From Elysia crispata (taxonomy: Eukaryota; Mollusca; Gastropoda; Plakobranchidae), in assembly GCA_033675545.1 (NCBI GenBank), contig JAWDGP010006684.1, positions 1,066,001 to 1,130,000 of the forward strand: a stretch of 64,000 bases of DNA. The letters run 5' to 3'. Shown here one piece after another: positions 25,338-63,633 of this stretch. A program made the position numbers and the translations under genes. How positions within the stretch are numbered: the stretch's first letter is position 1; each line of letters opens with the position of its first letter. The notes under the pieces were generated by a model that searched no databases, had not been told where the DNA came from, and worked only from the letters and a program-made list of their open reading frames with translations.

Positions 25338-27916
25338 ATAAGGAAATGATCCTTCATCCCTCGGAAGTTATCATCATCTGTTGTAAAATAAATGTTGATG
25401 ATAAATAAAAGCTATTTAAAACCTGTAATGAAGGTGCTTTATAAACCAAAAGCAAAACCACTATTCCACCAAAAAAAGTTTTTAAAAAATTTAATAAAAT
25501 ACAATGTAATTACAATAATACAATGTAAACATATGTAGTAGTAGTAATAATAATAATAATTAATAATAATAATGATAATAATTTAAAAAAAAAAAAACAA
25601 CCTTCACTGTGAACAATGATCTAGAGGCCAGACATGTGTACTTAAATTGTCTTGTACTTTCTTTTAAAGCAAATTGCATCCTATGACAAAATTATAGAAA
25701 AGTCTCATAAATATCATTTACTGATATATGATCGAAAATTGCTTTTGTTTTTAGTTACTGTCCAGACCATCCTTGATCTACAGACTACAGTACAAGTACA
25801 ACTGTCAATTTAAGATTCTCGTAGATCTGAGCATTATGTACTACAATCTTGACTAAAACATTAGTGTTAGTACTTCTGCCTTGTGAGAAAATAAGATTTA
25901 CTGTGTCTGTTTTAATATTGAATCAAATTAGATCTATAGATATTTGATTCATATCAAAACGTAAACACTTAACAAACGCAAAACAGCTGTCTACAAATTT
26001 TACAGAAATGCAGAAGTTAGACCTATTTTTTGAACAGGTCCGCGAATCGGACAATAATTTACAAAACACTGACACCTTTCACACGCTCTTTAATAGACCT
26101 ATCGGATATTTTTTCATGCCAAAGTTATATAAAAGAAAAGACGATAAATAACGCAACATTTTGATATGGTTTTTATTGAAAAAAAAATATTAATGACGAT
26201 AATACAACACTTTAAAAAAAGGGTAGATCTACGTTTTTCATGCCCGGCCGACCATTTTCCAGTCGGCTAACAGCTCAGTTTGGAATACCTAATGTAACGC
26301 AGGTGGGTACACACACCAGAATCTCTTGCCTCGCGGAGCATAGCACTACATGTACATGTACTTACTATGTTTCACAAGCCTGGAAAAGTGCTTTCACTGT
26401 GTCAGATGAAAATCACGCCAAAATCGCTTCTAACCGGATCCTTATTTCAAAATTCAAACTAACCGATATTTTTTTAATAAAGCTTAAATAGAGATATATT
26501 CGGTAAAATTAAACAACTTTGAATTATCCAAGAATTCTAACTATCCAGATTCAAATTATTTGGACTCAACTGTATTAACTATAAAAGTCACTGTCACAGC
26601 ACTTTTTAATCTAGGTTTGATTCTTGGCTCCCAAGTATAATCATTTTTTTTTACCAATTACATGATTGATACATCCAGATTAAAGATCATTGCACTCAGC
26701 CTAAAATTTCAGTCCAGTGTTCCACTGCATAGACCGAGTTCAAGACTTAAGATGCAATAGGTTATCATTGAAGTACACCCACATGTAAAAGTTAGAGAAT
26801 AAAAAAAATTTCAACAATTTCATGAAGGAAGAATGCCACCCCCCCACGAGCGCAATAAGATACCAATATTATATCTATTTCAGAATGCCACGTCACAGAC
26901 TGATCAATGAAATTCTACTGATTAAATCACAAAGTAGAGGCTAGACTAGGTCTACAATTCTTCACAAATGCCCGAGGCCTGCAACCACACGGTGCAGCAT
27001 AAGTGGTCTAAGCATAGTTATGCTAGAGGCAGCATCATGTCGACTGGCAGGTGGCAAAAATTTTTTTTTTAAATAGAAGTATCTCTATGGCAGGGGATGA
27101 ACATCATCTTGCCCACGTCCTATCCCCTCCTCAATGGGCCTACTGAACAGTCAAGTTTAATCCTTAAATCACCCAGCCGATGTGTATAGGACAGGTTTAG
27201 CCTGTCCTCTTCTTGCCTTTCACCATGCACATGAGTACACATAATATGCTTGCAAAGAGACATACAGTGTATGTTCAAACAGCATTTCTTTTATCTATAC
27301 CTGGATTCTCTTTAACCAGGAAGAAAGAAACTCAACCTTTTCAATAATTATACATTGAAGAAGCTGTGCCTATGTAATGAATTTATGAAGTATATGGATT
27401 CCATCTTAGTGCACGCCATATATGTATACATACTGGTATTTCAGTTATTTGATTGTTACAAAGGTACTTATGACGCATGGAGAGATGGTTTTGTTCAGTT
27501 GAACCTTGAATTGCTTAAATTGAAAGTAGAGTACTTAATACACTCCATCAAAAAAGTTAGCATTGATTCATGTTAAAAACTGTAAAAGGATTCTCTTTAA
27601 ATATAGGGTGGCTGGAAAAGAACACCCAAAGAGTAAAGTTTATTTTTTTTTTTAAGTTAGGTAAGCTATAGAGATTAATGTCCAAGAATTCAATGTCTTC
27701 CAGCCTCACATAATTCTTTCCTCTTCAAAAATTATCCTGAATAGATACATTGACACAAAATCTAGTTTGTCGTGGTTTAACTTTAAACAAGATACCAATG
27801 AATATTCAAAAAAATTCTGAATTAATAAAGGCAATATAAAGTATAGAGAAAAAAAATTCAACATAGAAAAACAACATAAGTTAAAATCAAACAATATGGG
27901 AAAGTTTCAACACAAG
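25338..27916. other. No gene seen
   Basis: AT-rich intergenic DNA with a short (TAA)n patch near 25540-25585. No domains recognised on either strand. Confidence 0.5.
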
Positions 27917-27922
27917 TTTATT
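27917..27922 (-). promoter_or_regulatory. Candidate poly-A signal of the SLC3A2-like gene
   Basis: TTTATT on the + strand is AATAAA on the gene strand, about 700 nt after the stop codon. Chosen by position only; an upstream variant signal is possible. Confidence 0.3.
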
Positions 27923-28619
27923 GGGACAAAACATATTCAGAGGAAAGGAAATTTATGACAAACCTTTAAATGAGCATTATAATTTCAAACAAATTAATAA
28001 AATAATAGATTGAGATAGTATCTTTGGTTGCAAAAAATTGTTAACTCTAGAATCCAAGGGAATTGTGATGGTGAGGTTTGGACAAAAAAAAATATGCTAA
28101 CTTGTCCTGTCACTTTGAACGTATGGCATTGATTTTTTAAATAATTATATCACACAGTATAAAAAAGGGCTAACCATTTAAGATTTAATATCAAAAAGAG
28201 AAAATATCTGGAAAGCAAGAATTTCCAAAACACACAAACACACTAACATGACTGAAAAGAATTTTGAAAAGCTTTGCAATGCACAACTTGGCTTATTTTG
28301 AGCTGTATGAGCCTAAAGAGGAGTAGCACTAGCCTGATCTTTGATTCATAACTAATCAAATGACTTAAATGTAAACTTGATGACAGTGTAAACACCTATA
28401 GATTTAAATTATTAAAATTGTTGAAACACAAGCTGTCTTTCAGAACTCTAACTTGAACTTTTTAGCCTAGGAAAGATTATGAAATTGTGTTTTGTAGGAC
28501 TTTTTTTAAAAATAATGTGCAAAAAATAGCTATCTTGATTGAAGCATAATATGTTTGTAACTGTATAGTTACATTTTTTTGCTAGCCAGAAAGTTTACTG
28601 CAAAGCCTTGGTACTGTAT

Positions 28620-28880
28620 TTAGTCATCAGCTGCAAACTTGAGCACAACAACATCAAAGGGTTCTAGGTGTACACTTTGATCCTCCATGTCAAGCAGCGC
28701 ATTCACTTTTTCATCACGAGAGTGGAAGCTAACGACAACTTCATCTTTCGTATCAAGGCATTTAAGGTCAGAGGAGGTCACTGTTACTTTAGTTCCAGCT
28801 AAGTTGACTAATGTTACAAAATACGGGAATCTTGAAGCATGGCGACTGAACATCAACACATTTTCTCCAACTGTGCATAG
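28620..28880 (-). CDS. SLC3A2: SLC3A2-like exon 10 and stop
   Basis: CTGACACAG acceptor, TAA at 28620-28622, 261 bp. [15 protein letters not shown] to [15 protein letters not shown], the C-terminal beta-sandwich that ends 4F2hc proteins. Confidence 0.95.
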   Translation of the reverse strand, partial: LCTVGENVLMFSRHASRFPYFVTLVNLAGTKVTVTSSDLKCLDTKDEVVVSFHSRDEKVNALLDMEDQSVHLEPFDVVVLKFAADD

Positions 28881-31800
28881 CTGTGTCAGAGAGAAATGAA
28901 GAGTGAGGAATGTTTTGAGTTTGCTGAGTGTCACACATATAAGCTTGAAATACTATAACAACAATTTCTAAAAAGGATTTGTTTACAATAATAAAAAAAT
29001 AAGACTTTTCAGTTTCTTATTACATTATGCAGATAATTCAATAGCTCGCCTCATGATGTATTTTTTAAATGGTAAGAAGCTCCCTTGAGGATGACCATAA
29101 AGATATTTTTTCCTATGGATTTAACTGATTGTGAGCCTGAAATACCAATACACCCACCATTGCCCAGGAGACAATTACTTCAATATAATCGGCTACAATC
29201 AACTACAGGTAGAAATAAACATGATCAAACTCCACTAACATTTATGATTACTAGATCCTCCTAAGATGAATTCCAAAGAACATTATGTATTTTTAAAGCT
29301 TAAGTCCCCCAAACTGATGATTTTATTTTAAAAAAAAATAATCAATACAAAGATAAATCATATACACAAATTAAATTAGGAATGCGAGATATATTCAATC
29401 TTTCTCAAACCTGATAAAAATTTTTTTTTTAAATTATACAAAATGAAATGTTACTCAATTCTCCTAATAAAGTAGTTATAATTTTTCCATATGGCAGTTT
29501 TAAACATAAAGCTGATTTAAAGGGACAAACCTTTGTTTTTCCAAACTGGAAAGACTCCTCTTTTCTCAAATCAGTAAGTGTTTGATAAGCCACAAATGGA
29601 GTCATGTCTTTAAAGATTACCTTGCCAACCTGTAAAAGTATTGGAACAACATGACAATTACATATCATACCAAAGCACTCCAAACCTGGTTGAATTGCAA
29701 CATATCAAACCCCATTAAGCTTTCATAAAATCACCTATTTATGAATAATAGCTTACTATTTACATGAAATTTTTTTTTTACAGACTATTGATACATCATT
29801 TTTAAAATCATCCTACAGTCTCATACTTTATTTTGGCATCAGAAAAGCTCCAAACAATAATATAAACCAATAGTGGCTCTCACATCAAATTCTTTCCTGG
29901 AGTTCCTTGGTATTAGTAAAACTTGTGATCATCATTGAATTAAGTGCTTTGCTCTAATTACACTGACAATAGACATTCCAATATTATATTAAAAATGAAT
30001 AATACATGATTTTTTGTTGAACATTTTTGCTCCCATTATATTAAGTGAGAAATAAAGTTGTTTAGAAGAGTAGCTCAAACTTGCCTCCACATTGTCTTGA
30101 GCATAAGTTAAGGACATGTTAATGTAAGGCTGCACTCCTTTTCCAGTGAAACCAGCATTTTCTGTATTATCCCACTGCATTGGTGCATGATATTTAACTG
30201 TGGACTGCAAAAAAAAATTAAAAAGATGAGGAAAAACATGTTAAATACTGCAATCCCTTTAAAATACACAATTCAAACCTTCGCATGCTGTCATAAAACA
30301 TGGCTATTCCATATAATTTTTCAATTTATCCCATGAGGATTCAAACCATATCTGATAAATAATTTGTTCCAAAGTAGAATGAAAATGATGAAAGTAAATT
30401 ACACCATCAAAAAAAAAAAACAACAAAAAAAAACAAAACTTTTACCAAATACTATTTTAGCCATAACATGATGGCTTACAAGAGTGTCAAGCTGTTCAAG
30501 AATTAATTCATTGACTAAAATGACAGTCTGCTGTAACTTACAAACAAATTTGCCACAACATATCCTTAACCCATGTGCAAACTGGTAATAACACATGTTC
30601 AGAAGTTGCGAATATGCAAATGATTGTAATTTATTTATGTTACAACATAGTGCAATACCTAACACTTGAACACACAAACTTTTTGAAACCAGAAAAAAAT
30701 TGAGCTGGGAAGACTTTAGTAAGTTCACTTAGCAATTTCTAGTGTACTTACATCGTCTGCTCCATTTCTTTGACCGAATTCATCACCATAGTAGGCTAAT
30801 GGAGTTCCAGGCAACAGCAGCTGCAGTGCATGAGCAATTAGGAGGCGATGTTCATAATTAACAGGATCAGACTGTGCAAGACTGCTTGTAATCCGACTCC
30901 TGTCTTCATCACCAACCTACAAAGATAAAAATTTATTATGCACTTTTTGAAATCCATCAAAATGTATTCTCATAGATCAAGTTTAACTCTTAAAATGAAA
31001 AACTTATCTGAAAATAGACAAAATGTTATTCAATGAAAAATCTAACGTGCATTTTAAAAAAAACTTTAAGTGAATACCTCTAATAAAAGAAGTCTATTGG
31101 TCTAAAAGAATTATATTACATATATATATCTCCGCAAACTGATATGCCAAAACACAATTTGGTAGGCAGTCTTCAAAAAACAAAAAAAATTTTATTTGCT
31201 TTGAAACAAAACATTTTGGTCATACACATGCACTTTGAGGCTTAAAATAACATATCAGGCTTGATGTGCCCTGGTTTACGGCACAATTTATTTTGTATAA
31301 GGTTACATTTTTTTTTGTCCTCTCACCTGTAACCCTAACCATTGCTCCTCTTCTATCTCCTCACTAATGACATTTTCAACCATTGCCTTGACACATTGAG
31401 CATTACAAGTGATCTTCCCAAGCTCTTCCAGATAGGGAGCCACGATGTGCAGACGCTCATTCTTTTCTGTTCCCCAGTAGTCCTTAATTTGAGCCCGATT
31501 TGAGTGGAAAACAGTTGCATATAGCACTCTGTTATAAAAATAAACAGGTTTATTTTTCAAAATTAATTCTCCATTTTAAAAGGCACAATCAATGCATGAA
31601 GAAATTCTATAGATGAAGGAAAGTGAACTTCATACAAGTCAATTTATTGTTAGTTCAGGGTCCCCATTTTATCTTTCTGACACGTCCAAAAAGAACAAAT
31701 CTGCCAGGCAACTTTCCTTAACATTTTATCAGTCAAGTCTTAAAAACATGGAAAAACATCTTTAAATTCATTAGGTAAAACTTGTAAAAATTTTACTGAT

Positions 31801-34800
31801 ATATACTGCAATACCACAATGTGTTTTCATCCCTGTGGTAATTAAAATGCTAATGTGAAGTACATTATCACCATTATGTTCCTCTTGATTGAAAATTATT
31901 TCTTACAAGGTCTCATGCCGAAACCAATTAAGCCTTAACACGATTCTTTTTTCTTACACATTTAGCAATTCAATCTTTCAATTTAATTTGAAAAAGTTTA
32001 ATGTAAACTATGATTAACACGTCTCAATCCATATTGAACTGCAATTATCAGAAAAATAATATAGTTAAAAGTAAACCAATACCAGGGCAGATTTTCAAAG
32101 TCTGCTAAATGCACACCACGCCATTATGTGAACAAATACACATAAAGATGGGCTATATTTCAATACATGCAAAATGGATATATGAGAGAAATATTTCTTT
32201 TTCTGCACTTATCAAAAAAAAAAAAAAAAGGCCGGCTCACCTTTCCCTGCCTGGCTTGTCCGAGTAGTCATCAGCCACTTCCCTAAGCTCCTGCAAGAAA
32301 GGCAGAGTGCCCTTGTAGTTGCGTGTTTGATTGCGATCTTGATCATCTTGAACACTCGTGTCAGGGTTCTCCACAAGATACTCTACATCTCGGATGTTGA
32401 AGCCACTCACTCCTGCGTCAAACCAATACTTCATGATGTCCTGAAAAGATTAATTTGATTGTTGCTATCTATTAAAGATAATATTAGAACTTGATATCTG
32501 CAGCAATACAAATACAAAAGATCTAAGAGTTTGTTGTAATTAGTTGTTTTGAGTTCATCTTCCAACCTATGTTCATAACTTTTCAGTAGACACTGCAACC
32601 CCCATTTATATGGCTCAACTCACAACAGTGTTTTCAAGATGTTTTTTGAAATCTACTTTAAATTGTTAAATGTCTCATTTGTTCATATTATGATTGATTG
32701 TTAGTTCAAACAGTATAAATCTACTATTTTTGCACTTATCATACAAACAAAATATTTTAAGCATACAATACTGCTTTAACCCATATTTTTAAGATGAATT
32801 TTACATTGGAAAAGGGAAAAAAGTAAGTTACTTTGATCTCCTCCACAACCAATGAGTTATTCAAGTTAAGGTCGGGACATTCTTCAGAAATCTGATGCAG
32901 GTACCATGCTTGACGCTTACTATCATAACTCCAGGCAGAGACATCTTTGGTTGCCATTTTCTGTTGGACATTTGGTAGAAACAAAATAAAACAAAAAAAT
33001 CATTATCAACTTTCTTTTATTTACTAAGCACCTAAGTACTCTCAGTTAAAAAAAAAGAGCATTTCAAATATACTATTTTCCTTTGCAAAATCCACCCATG
33101 AAAATAAATCTTACATTTCAAATTTTGCCCTCATACAAATAATTTTACAGATATTTGATCTACAACTGAAAAAGATTTCAGGTGCAAGCTACCAAAATAT
33201 GGATTAAACAGAAACAAACTTACCCAATTGTTTGGAGGATTAGAAGATGATCCTTCTGCCCACACATAATAATCTTTGTAATCACCATCTTTATCAACAG
33301 ATTTCATAAACCATGGATGCTTCTTGCTGGTATGATTGGGGATGAGGTCCAGAATGACTTTCTTCCCTAACAAAAAAAAAAAATCAAAACTTCATTAAAA
33401 CAAGATATATAAAAAAAATTCTGGTGCCTAGGCTAATGAAAAAGCAATGCTTTGTTTTAGAAAAATCAAAAGCAATATTTCTACTCTCAAACCTGAAGCC
33501 AAAAAGATATATGTCCTTATTTGACATTATAAAGATTATTTGAAAGTAGCCCTACATACTTTACTTTTATCTGAACAATAGCAGGAAATAAGGAAGAGAA
33601 ATATTTGAATACAGTGCACAAGGGTGCTTATTTCTATCAACCCCCAATTTCTTTTTTTTGCTGGCTTAAATCAAATTTAAAGTGGAAAGTTCTCCATAAA
33701 AAACTTGACAAACTACAGCCACAATTTTTTTTTCTCAATATGAGTGAACTAAGTCCTTAAATTTGATTGTCTATTGGCTCATTTGCCAGAATATTTAGTG
33801 ACTTGATTGGTTCTTGACGTATAATCTTTCATAGCCTAGCTCTCACAGGCCCTTTCTGCATATCAGCCAAGCCATCTTCACACATGGCTGAACTGAAAAG
33901 ATGAGGTCAAAACCTAACAATCTATAAATCTAATTTTCCTCACTCAAATTTGTGAAAAATGGTCAACTTTCTTGGAATGATTGGGAGGCATGTGCTTCAT
34001 ATCTTGCGATAGCATATCTAAAATTTTTATTCTCTCGATTAGCTATACCATTTTACAACAGATACGTGTGCAAGATAAAATGTAAGGAAAAATACACCAT
34101 ACCTTCTTTTCTCATTTTTTTCACCCAGCTTCTGAATTTCTCTGTATCATCAACAAATTCTGGATCAAGGGCTTTATGGTCAATGACACCCATGCATGGT
34201 CCTTCCATATCTGCCTTATAAATACCGCTCAGCCAAAAAGCTTTTGTTTTCAAATCATCAGTGACGTAATCCATTTTATCTTTGAGACCTGAAAATGGAA
34301 TAAGTAAATTTATAACACCTTCAACACAGATTTACATTGAATGGTTACACTATTTCAATGATTTATTCTTGGCAACTCTTGGCTATCCTAGAGCATAAAT
34401 TTAAAATCAAGTTTGACTGCTGCTAATTAGGTGATTTCTAGCTTTATTGTTTTACCTAAGTACAATCTATGATTAGTTGAAAATCTAGGTTTCTCGTATA
34501 CCATATACAGAGACTCAGCCAACCCTTTTGTTTCATCAAAGTTTTGCACCTCTTCGTGCTAGACTTGGGCGGTGCAAAGGCAAAATAAAAAACAATGAGA
34601 GTCGGCCGCAATCATGAAAGAAAAATAATAGGGTTTGAGCTGAAAGCCTAGAGCTAGAAGCAGATCTGTATATTTATGTGTATTCTTCCCCGCTTAATGC
34701 CTGCATGGTATGTTTACAGGCCTATCTGATTATTTTTCGCGCCCATCCTTCTATGTAGGTCTATGCTGCTACATCAAAAGTGTATACAAACCAATGAACT

Positions 34801-35693
34801 TTGCCACGAAAAAAAATGTGGTTCGGAACTAGGCTCTAATCCTATTCAAGACAGTACTAAAATTTAGTGAAATAATGCTTCATTAAAACCTCAGAGACAG
34901 CAATATCACGGAACGAGTCTTGTGGAATGTCCTAGTTCACTATTCGGCTGACTTCTTTTAGACCTGATAGACCTTGTGCTTTGTGAACCACGCAGTGTTG
35001 CGCTGACCTCATTGTGATAGACCAATTTTACGAGTTTACCATTCGGAGCAGTACAATTTTTGTTTACTTGGATAGCGATTGCAGTCAGACACAGGCATTT
35101 GCCTTTGCATCCAATTAATCTAAATCTAAATTAATAGGCCCTGTCTAAATCTAGTTTCTAGATCTATCTTAGGTTTTTTTTTTTCTTAATTGGCTCTACT
35201 ACAAAAGTTAATAATTCTAGATCGTCTTACCTTCAAAATCGCCGACACCATCGTTGTCAGAATCTTTGAATGAGGTAGCATAGACTTGGTAGACATTGTC
35301 GGTGTGGTACCACTTCAGGTCAGGTCGGTGCGGGCATCTTGGGGCAAGAACAATAATGGCGATCGCAGTAACTAGCATAGCAAGCCAGCCGACCCAGAAA
35401 AGGATGAACATAGCCCAACGCAGTTTGACCCAGAATGGATCATTAGCGTACTGCAAGACTTCATCTTTTCCCAAGCCATTGAAAGAGACTTCACCATCAG
35501 AGGACGCAGCACCGGGGTCAATAATGGCGGTTTTGAATTTTTCTGGATGTTCATCTCCACGAGCTCCGCCATTGATAAGTTGAGCTTTCGACTCGTCAGG
35601 AAGGTCGATGTCGACGGCTGTGGTGTCTTCTAATTCAGACTTGTTGTTATCATTCTCAGCGCCATTCGGCTTACCTTCTTCGTGATTCGTCAT
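28620..35693 (-). CDS. SLC3A2: SLC3A2-like heavy chain (4F2hc/CD98hc), ten exons
   Basis: Type II membrane glycoprotein subunit. In the known family it binds SLC7 light-chain amino-acid transporters by a disulfide and carries them to the plasma membrane. The ten exons join in phase to give 655 aa, a normal length. Residues 1-90 form the acidic cytosolic tail, 91-116 the single membrane segment ([18 protein letters not shown]), and Cys120 in APRC sits where 4F2hc has its light-chain cysteine. From about 130 the ectodomain follows an alpha-amylase fold: [48 protein letters not shown], and a beta-sandwich end. The amylase nucleophile position (residue 324, GFNIRDV) is Arg, as in 4F2hc and unlike rBAT, where Asp is kept; this and the membrane segment favour SLC3A2 over SLC3A1. 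The start is the first ATG of an open exon and gives the acidic tail. One intron uses a GC donor. Coordinates span introns; exons are listed separately. Confidence 0.95.
29531..29629 (-). CDS. SLC3A2: SLC3A2-like exon 9
   Basis: TTTTACAG acceptor, GTTTGT donor, 99 bp. [19 protein letters not shown], the helix linking barrel to beta-sandwich. Confidence 0.93.
30085..30204 (-). CDS. SLC3A2: SLC3A2-like exon 8, GC donor
   Basis: TTGCAG acceptor, 120 bp. Reads [19 protein letters not shown], matching the SPMQWD-NAGF motif. It ends ...GTGGAG followed by GCAAGT: a GC-AG intron with an otherwise strong donor. Reading past it would lengthen the exon out of family alignment. Confidence 0.9.
30752..30916 (-). 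CDS. SLC3A2: SLC3A2-like exon 7
   Basis: TTGTAG acceptor, GTAAGT donor, 165 bp, phase 0. [11 protein letters not shown] and [19 protein letters not shown], the late barrel motif of the family. Confidence 0.95.
31327..31528 (-). CDS. SLC3A2: SLC3A2-like exon 6
   Basis: AACAG acceptor, GTGAGA donor, 202 bp. [19 protein letters not shown] through EEEQWLGLQ, the variable middle of the ectodomain. Confidence 0.92.
32241..32440 (-). CDS. SLC3A2: SLC3A2-like exon 5
   Basis: CTTTTCAG acceptor, GTGAGC donor, 200 bp. Includes [17 protein letters not shown], where the amylase nucleophile is replaced by Arg. Confidence 0.95.
32832..32960 (-). CDS. SLC3A2: SLC3A2-like exon 4
   Basis: AACAG acceptor, GTAACT donor, 129 bp. 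Reads [19 protein letters not shown] then [16 protein letters not shown], matching the YLHQF-PDLN region of the family. Confidence 0.95.
33224..33366 (-). CDS. SLC3A2: SLC3A2-like exon 3
   Basis: TTAG acceptor, GTAAGT donor, 143 bp. Carries [17 protein letters not shown], the amylase-family region I motif, and ends in NPPNNW at a codon boundary. Confidence 0.95.
34103..34288 (-). CDS. SLC3A2: SLC3A2-like exon 2
   Basis: TTTTCAG acceptor, GTATGG donor, 186 bp. Includes [20 protein letters not shown] and the Lys/Arg-rich end KKMRKEG, an early helix of the barrel. Confidence 0.95.
35231..35693 (-). CDS. SLC3A2: SLC3A2-like exon 1
   Basis: Start codon at 35691-35693. It codes for the cytosolic tail, membrane segment, APRC cysteine and the first strand of the amylase-like domain (residues 1-155). 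Donor GTAAGA, split codon after one base. Confidence 0.95.
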
Positions 35694-40515
<4,822 letters not shown>

Positions 40516-40546
40516 AATAGTAGTAGTAGTAGTAGAAGTAGTAGTT

Positions 40547-40637
<91 letters not shown>

Positions 40638-40811
40638 CAGCAGCAGTAGTAGTAGTAGAAGTAGTAGTAGTAGTAGTGGTAGTAGTAGTAGTAGTCGTAG
40701 TAGTCGTAGTAGTCTTAGAAGTAGTAGTAGTAGTTATAGTATTAGTAGTAGTAGTAGTAGAAGTATAATAGTAGTAATAGTAGTGGTAGTAGTATTAGTA
40801 GTAGCAGCAGC

Positions 40812-40858
<47 letters not shown>

Positions 40859-40909
40859 GAGCAGCAGCAGCAGCAGCAGCAGTCGTAGTAGTAGTAGTAG
40901 AAGTAGTAA

Positions 40910-40990
<81 letters not shown>

Positions 40991-41015
40991 AAGTATAATA
41001 GTAGTAATAGTAGTG

Positions 41016-41104
<89 letters not shown>

Positions 41105-41135
41105 GGTAGCAATAGTACCGGTAATGGTAGTAGTG
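40516..41135. repeat. (TAG)n trinucleotide array with CAG blocks
   Basis: About 620 bp of TAG/GTA units with interspersed AGC blocks at about 40606-40650, 40803-40812 and 40858-40882. All six frames across it give simple homopolymers (Ser, Val, Leu, Thr, Tyr), so the reported open frames are not genes. Confidence 0.97.
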
Positions 41136-42445
41136 GTAATAATAGTAATAGTAATAGCAGTAGTAAAAGCGGCATCAGCATCAGCAGTAGTAACAGTTTT
41201 CTGTGATTTGAGAAAGTACCACAATTAATCTACAAACTAGCGAGTTAAGTTTCATTAAGCAAGTTATCGTGTATTCAATACTTTTATGGAACTTGTCTTA
41301 AGAATATTACGATGTCCTGAACAAAAAATAAAATAGTAACAAAAGTAAAGAACAAAACATAAGATTGTTTTTAGAAGGTTTTATTTGAGAAGCCAGCTCT
41401 CGACTAATCATAAAAAACATTAGGGCAGAATTCTGCTTCTCGGGGTCATTTTAGGGTACGAGGCATTCACAGCACACAGTCATGATCACATTAAGATGAT
41501 AAGTGTTTTACTGATCTAGGGTATAAACTCTAAGAGAATAATTATTTGAACTGGTGGTCATGATAGGGGATATGACACAGGACAGACATTTCAGCTCATT
41601 GAATGCAGAAAGAATCGACAACATTGTCGAAGCCAATGGCAGGATTATTTAACCACACAAAATATAAAAGTGAAAGACAAAAGTCTTACATATAGCGATT
41701 CGATGTCTAAGTTATAGGGATCACAAAGTTGAAAATCAATCCTAACACTAAAGATTTCGTTTGGAAACTACATACATGTGTACAATGTATGAAAGAAAAC
41801 ATTTTGATAATATCTGCGGTACGAGAGATTTTTAAGAGGGATGAAAATAAAACATCGTCATAGCTACTGAGAATATAGTTTTCTATGATACAAATAGGTG
41901 GACATAGCTTAGCTATGTCACTTAGAAAGATTTAAACTAGATGAGTCGATATACATGTTACATATTAGGTAGATTGTGAACATAGTGAATTTTCCAAATT
42001 TTTAGGTACCGTAAAAGAGAATGAGATGATAGTGATATGATGCTGCTGGTGATAATAATGAAGACAAAGAGGGTGAAGAAACTGTTGGCGTTATTTTTCA
42101 TAATAGCGGTTACAGTAATATCAATGACAATGATGCTCAAAATGATGATTGATTGCTATTGGGACGGTGATGATTGTTGGGATTTTGATGTTTAAAATAA
42201 GGATGAAGTGCACACAATTAGGTAGCATGATATTAGCATATGCCAAAAAGAAAAGCAAATAGAAAAACAAACAAAACAAAAATTACGTATAAATTACATT
42301 AAAAAATAATATCGTCGACATTACAGATGAGGCCGAAACAACAAAAAATAGCACCAGGCCTTCTACTTTTCTTTACGACCATCTTGTATCACGGGATAAT
42401 TCAAGACAAAGTAGCGATAGAAAGATAAAAATGAAGATAAGTATA
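41136..42445. other. Intergenic, no gene seen
   Basis: No recognisable coding sequence. It may lie downstream of the ryanodine receptor 3'UTR. Confidence 0.45.
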
Positions 42446-42572
<127 letters not shown>

Positions 42573-43476
42573 GGAGACAGAGACAGAGAGATTGAAAGGG
42601 GGTCTTATATAGTTGTAGTAAACCTTCAGACAAGATTTTTTTTCCATTTTATAAGCATTCGATCCTCATTATTCCTTCGTAAATATTTTCAAAGAAAGTG
42701 GTAGCTTTTTTTGCACAAAAAGTTTAAGAAAAGAGTGTAAATGGTGTTTAAAATAAAAGATTATTATGGAAAGTCTGAAGTAGACTCTGTGTATGAGGAT
42801 TGATGATGAGAGCTTTATTTGAAAAGATTGAAACGAGGCAAGGGGTTTTATGACCTCATTGTTGTTTGCAATTCTGATGACAAACATGGATTCTTAGACA
42901 GTAACATTTCTTTTCGAAAAAGCAAAATAAATAAAATCAACGGAAGATAGGAGATAACAATGGTGCTATATATAACTGTTTATCTACAATATCTACTTTC
43001 CTTCAACTGGTATCTTGCCAGAGTACTGTACTGATAACAGTAGTGTGCAAGATAAAGACAATTATAGATACAGGATATCAGCAGGGCATGCTCACAACAA
43101 GAATCATTCAGATCATCAAGTTCAGCAACAAATAGTTTTCAAATGTCTTGCTAATATTATGCTTATTCTAAAAGCCTCAAATACAAGCAGAGCTGTTAAA
43201 TGAACGGACGGTGATATGAAATTTTGAAAATGTAATAGCAAATGAAACGTTCTTGAGATATAGGGTATCCACTTTAAGGACTATACATTTTCACATAATA
43301 TTGAAGATAAATAATAGTGTTTCTTCTAGTTGTTTTTTTTTTTTTTTTTGGCAATTATTTCCATCAGATATGTCAGGCGCCAAAAGTCAACAGTGGCATT
43401 CTGAAGTAACTGGTTTAATGAAAAAAAAGTGAAGGGATTATAAAATCATTTTTCGAAATAGTTTATATAGTATTCT

Positions 43477-43482
43477 TTTATT
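43477..43482 (-). promoter_or_regulatory. Candidate poly-A signal of the ryanodine receptor gene
   Basis: TTTATT on + is AATAAA on the gene strand, about 490 nt after the stop codon. Assigned by position only. Confidence 0.3.
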
Positions 43483-43969
43483 GTCAGTCCAAACAACCTT
43501 CGAAATAAAATCATTTTATCACATACATAAAAGGGTAGAGCTAAATAATAAACAAACAAAAAAAAAATAGATGAATGGATATTATATACAAAGTTATGGT
43601 AAGTTCAGTTTCCCTACAAGTCAGTTACGCGTGTCTATGTTATAATATTATTTGTTCTTACAGGCATCGATTTACATTTTGAGGGAAAAAAAAAGCTATG
43701 AATGACCATGATCTAAATGTTGATGTAAAGATGTAGAGAGAGTCAGATAAATCCTAAAGCATTGTGCTCTCTTATTGGAAACAAATGTAAATTTTCTGAG
43801 AACATAATGTAGTTTACTACCACTCTTCAGCAGCGCTATTTGATTGATTTCCTTCTCACGAAAGACTTGTCGGGTCAATACTGATCTACAACATGCGCTC
43901 ACAGTGCTTAAGTGTGCCATTAGTTCATGCAGCAGAATCTCTACTGTGTCCTTCCCAACAGACAACAGA

Positions 43970-63633
<19,664 letters not shown>

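Noticed and set aside
28620..35693. Active alpha-glucosidase
   Set aside because: The N-terminal membrane anchor with APRC and loss of the catalytic nucleophile fit a transporter heavy chain, not an enzyme.
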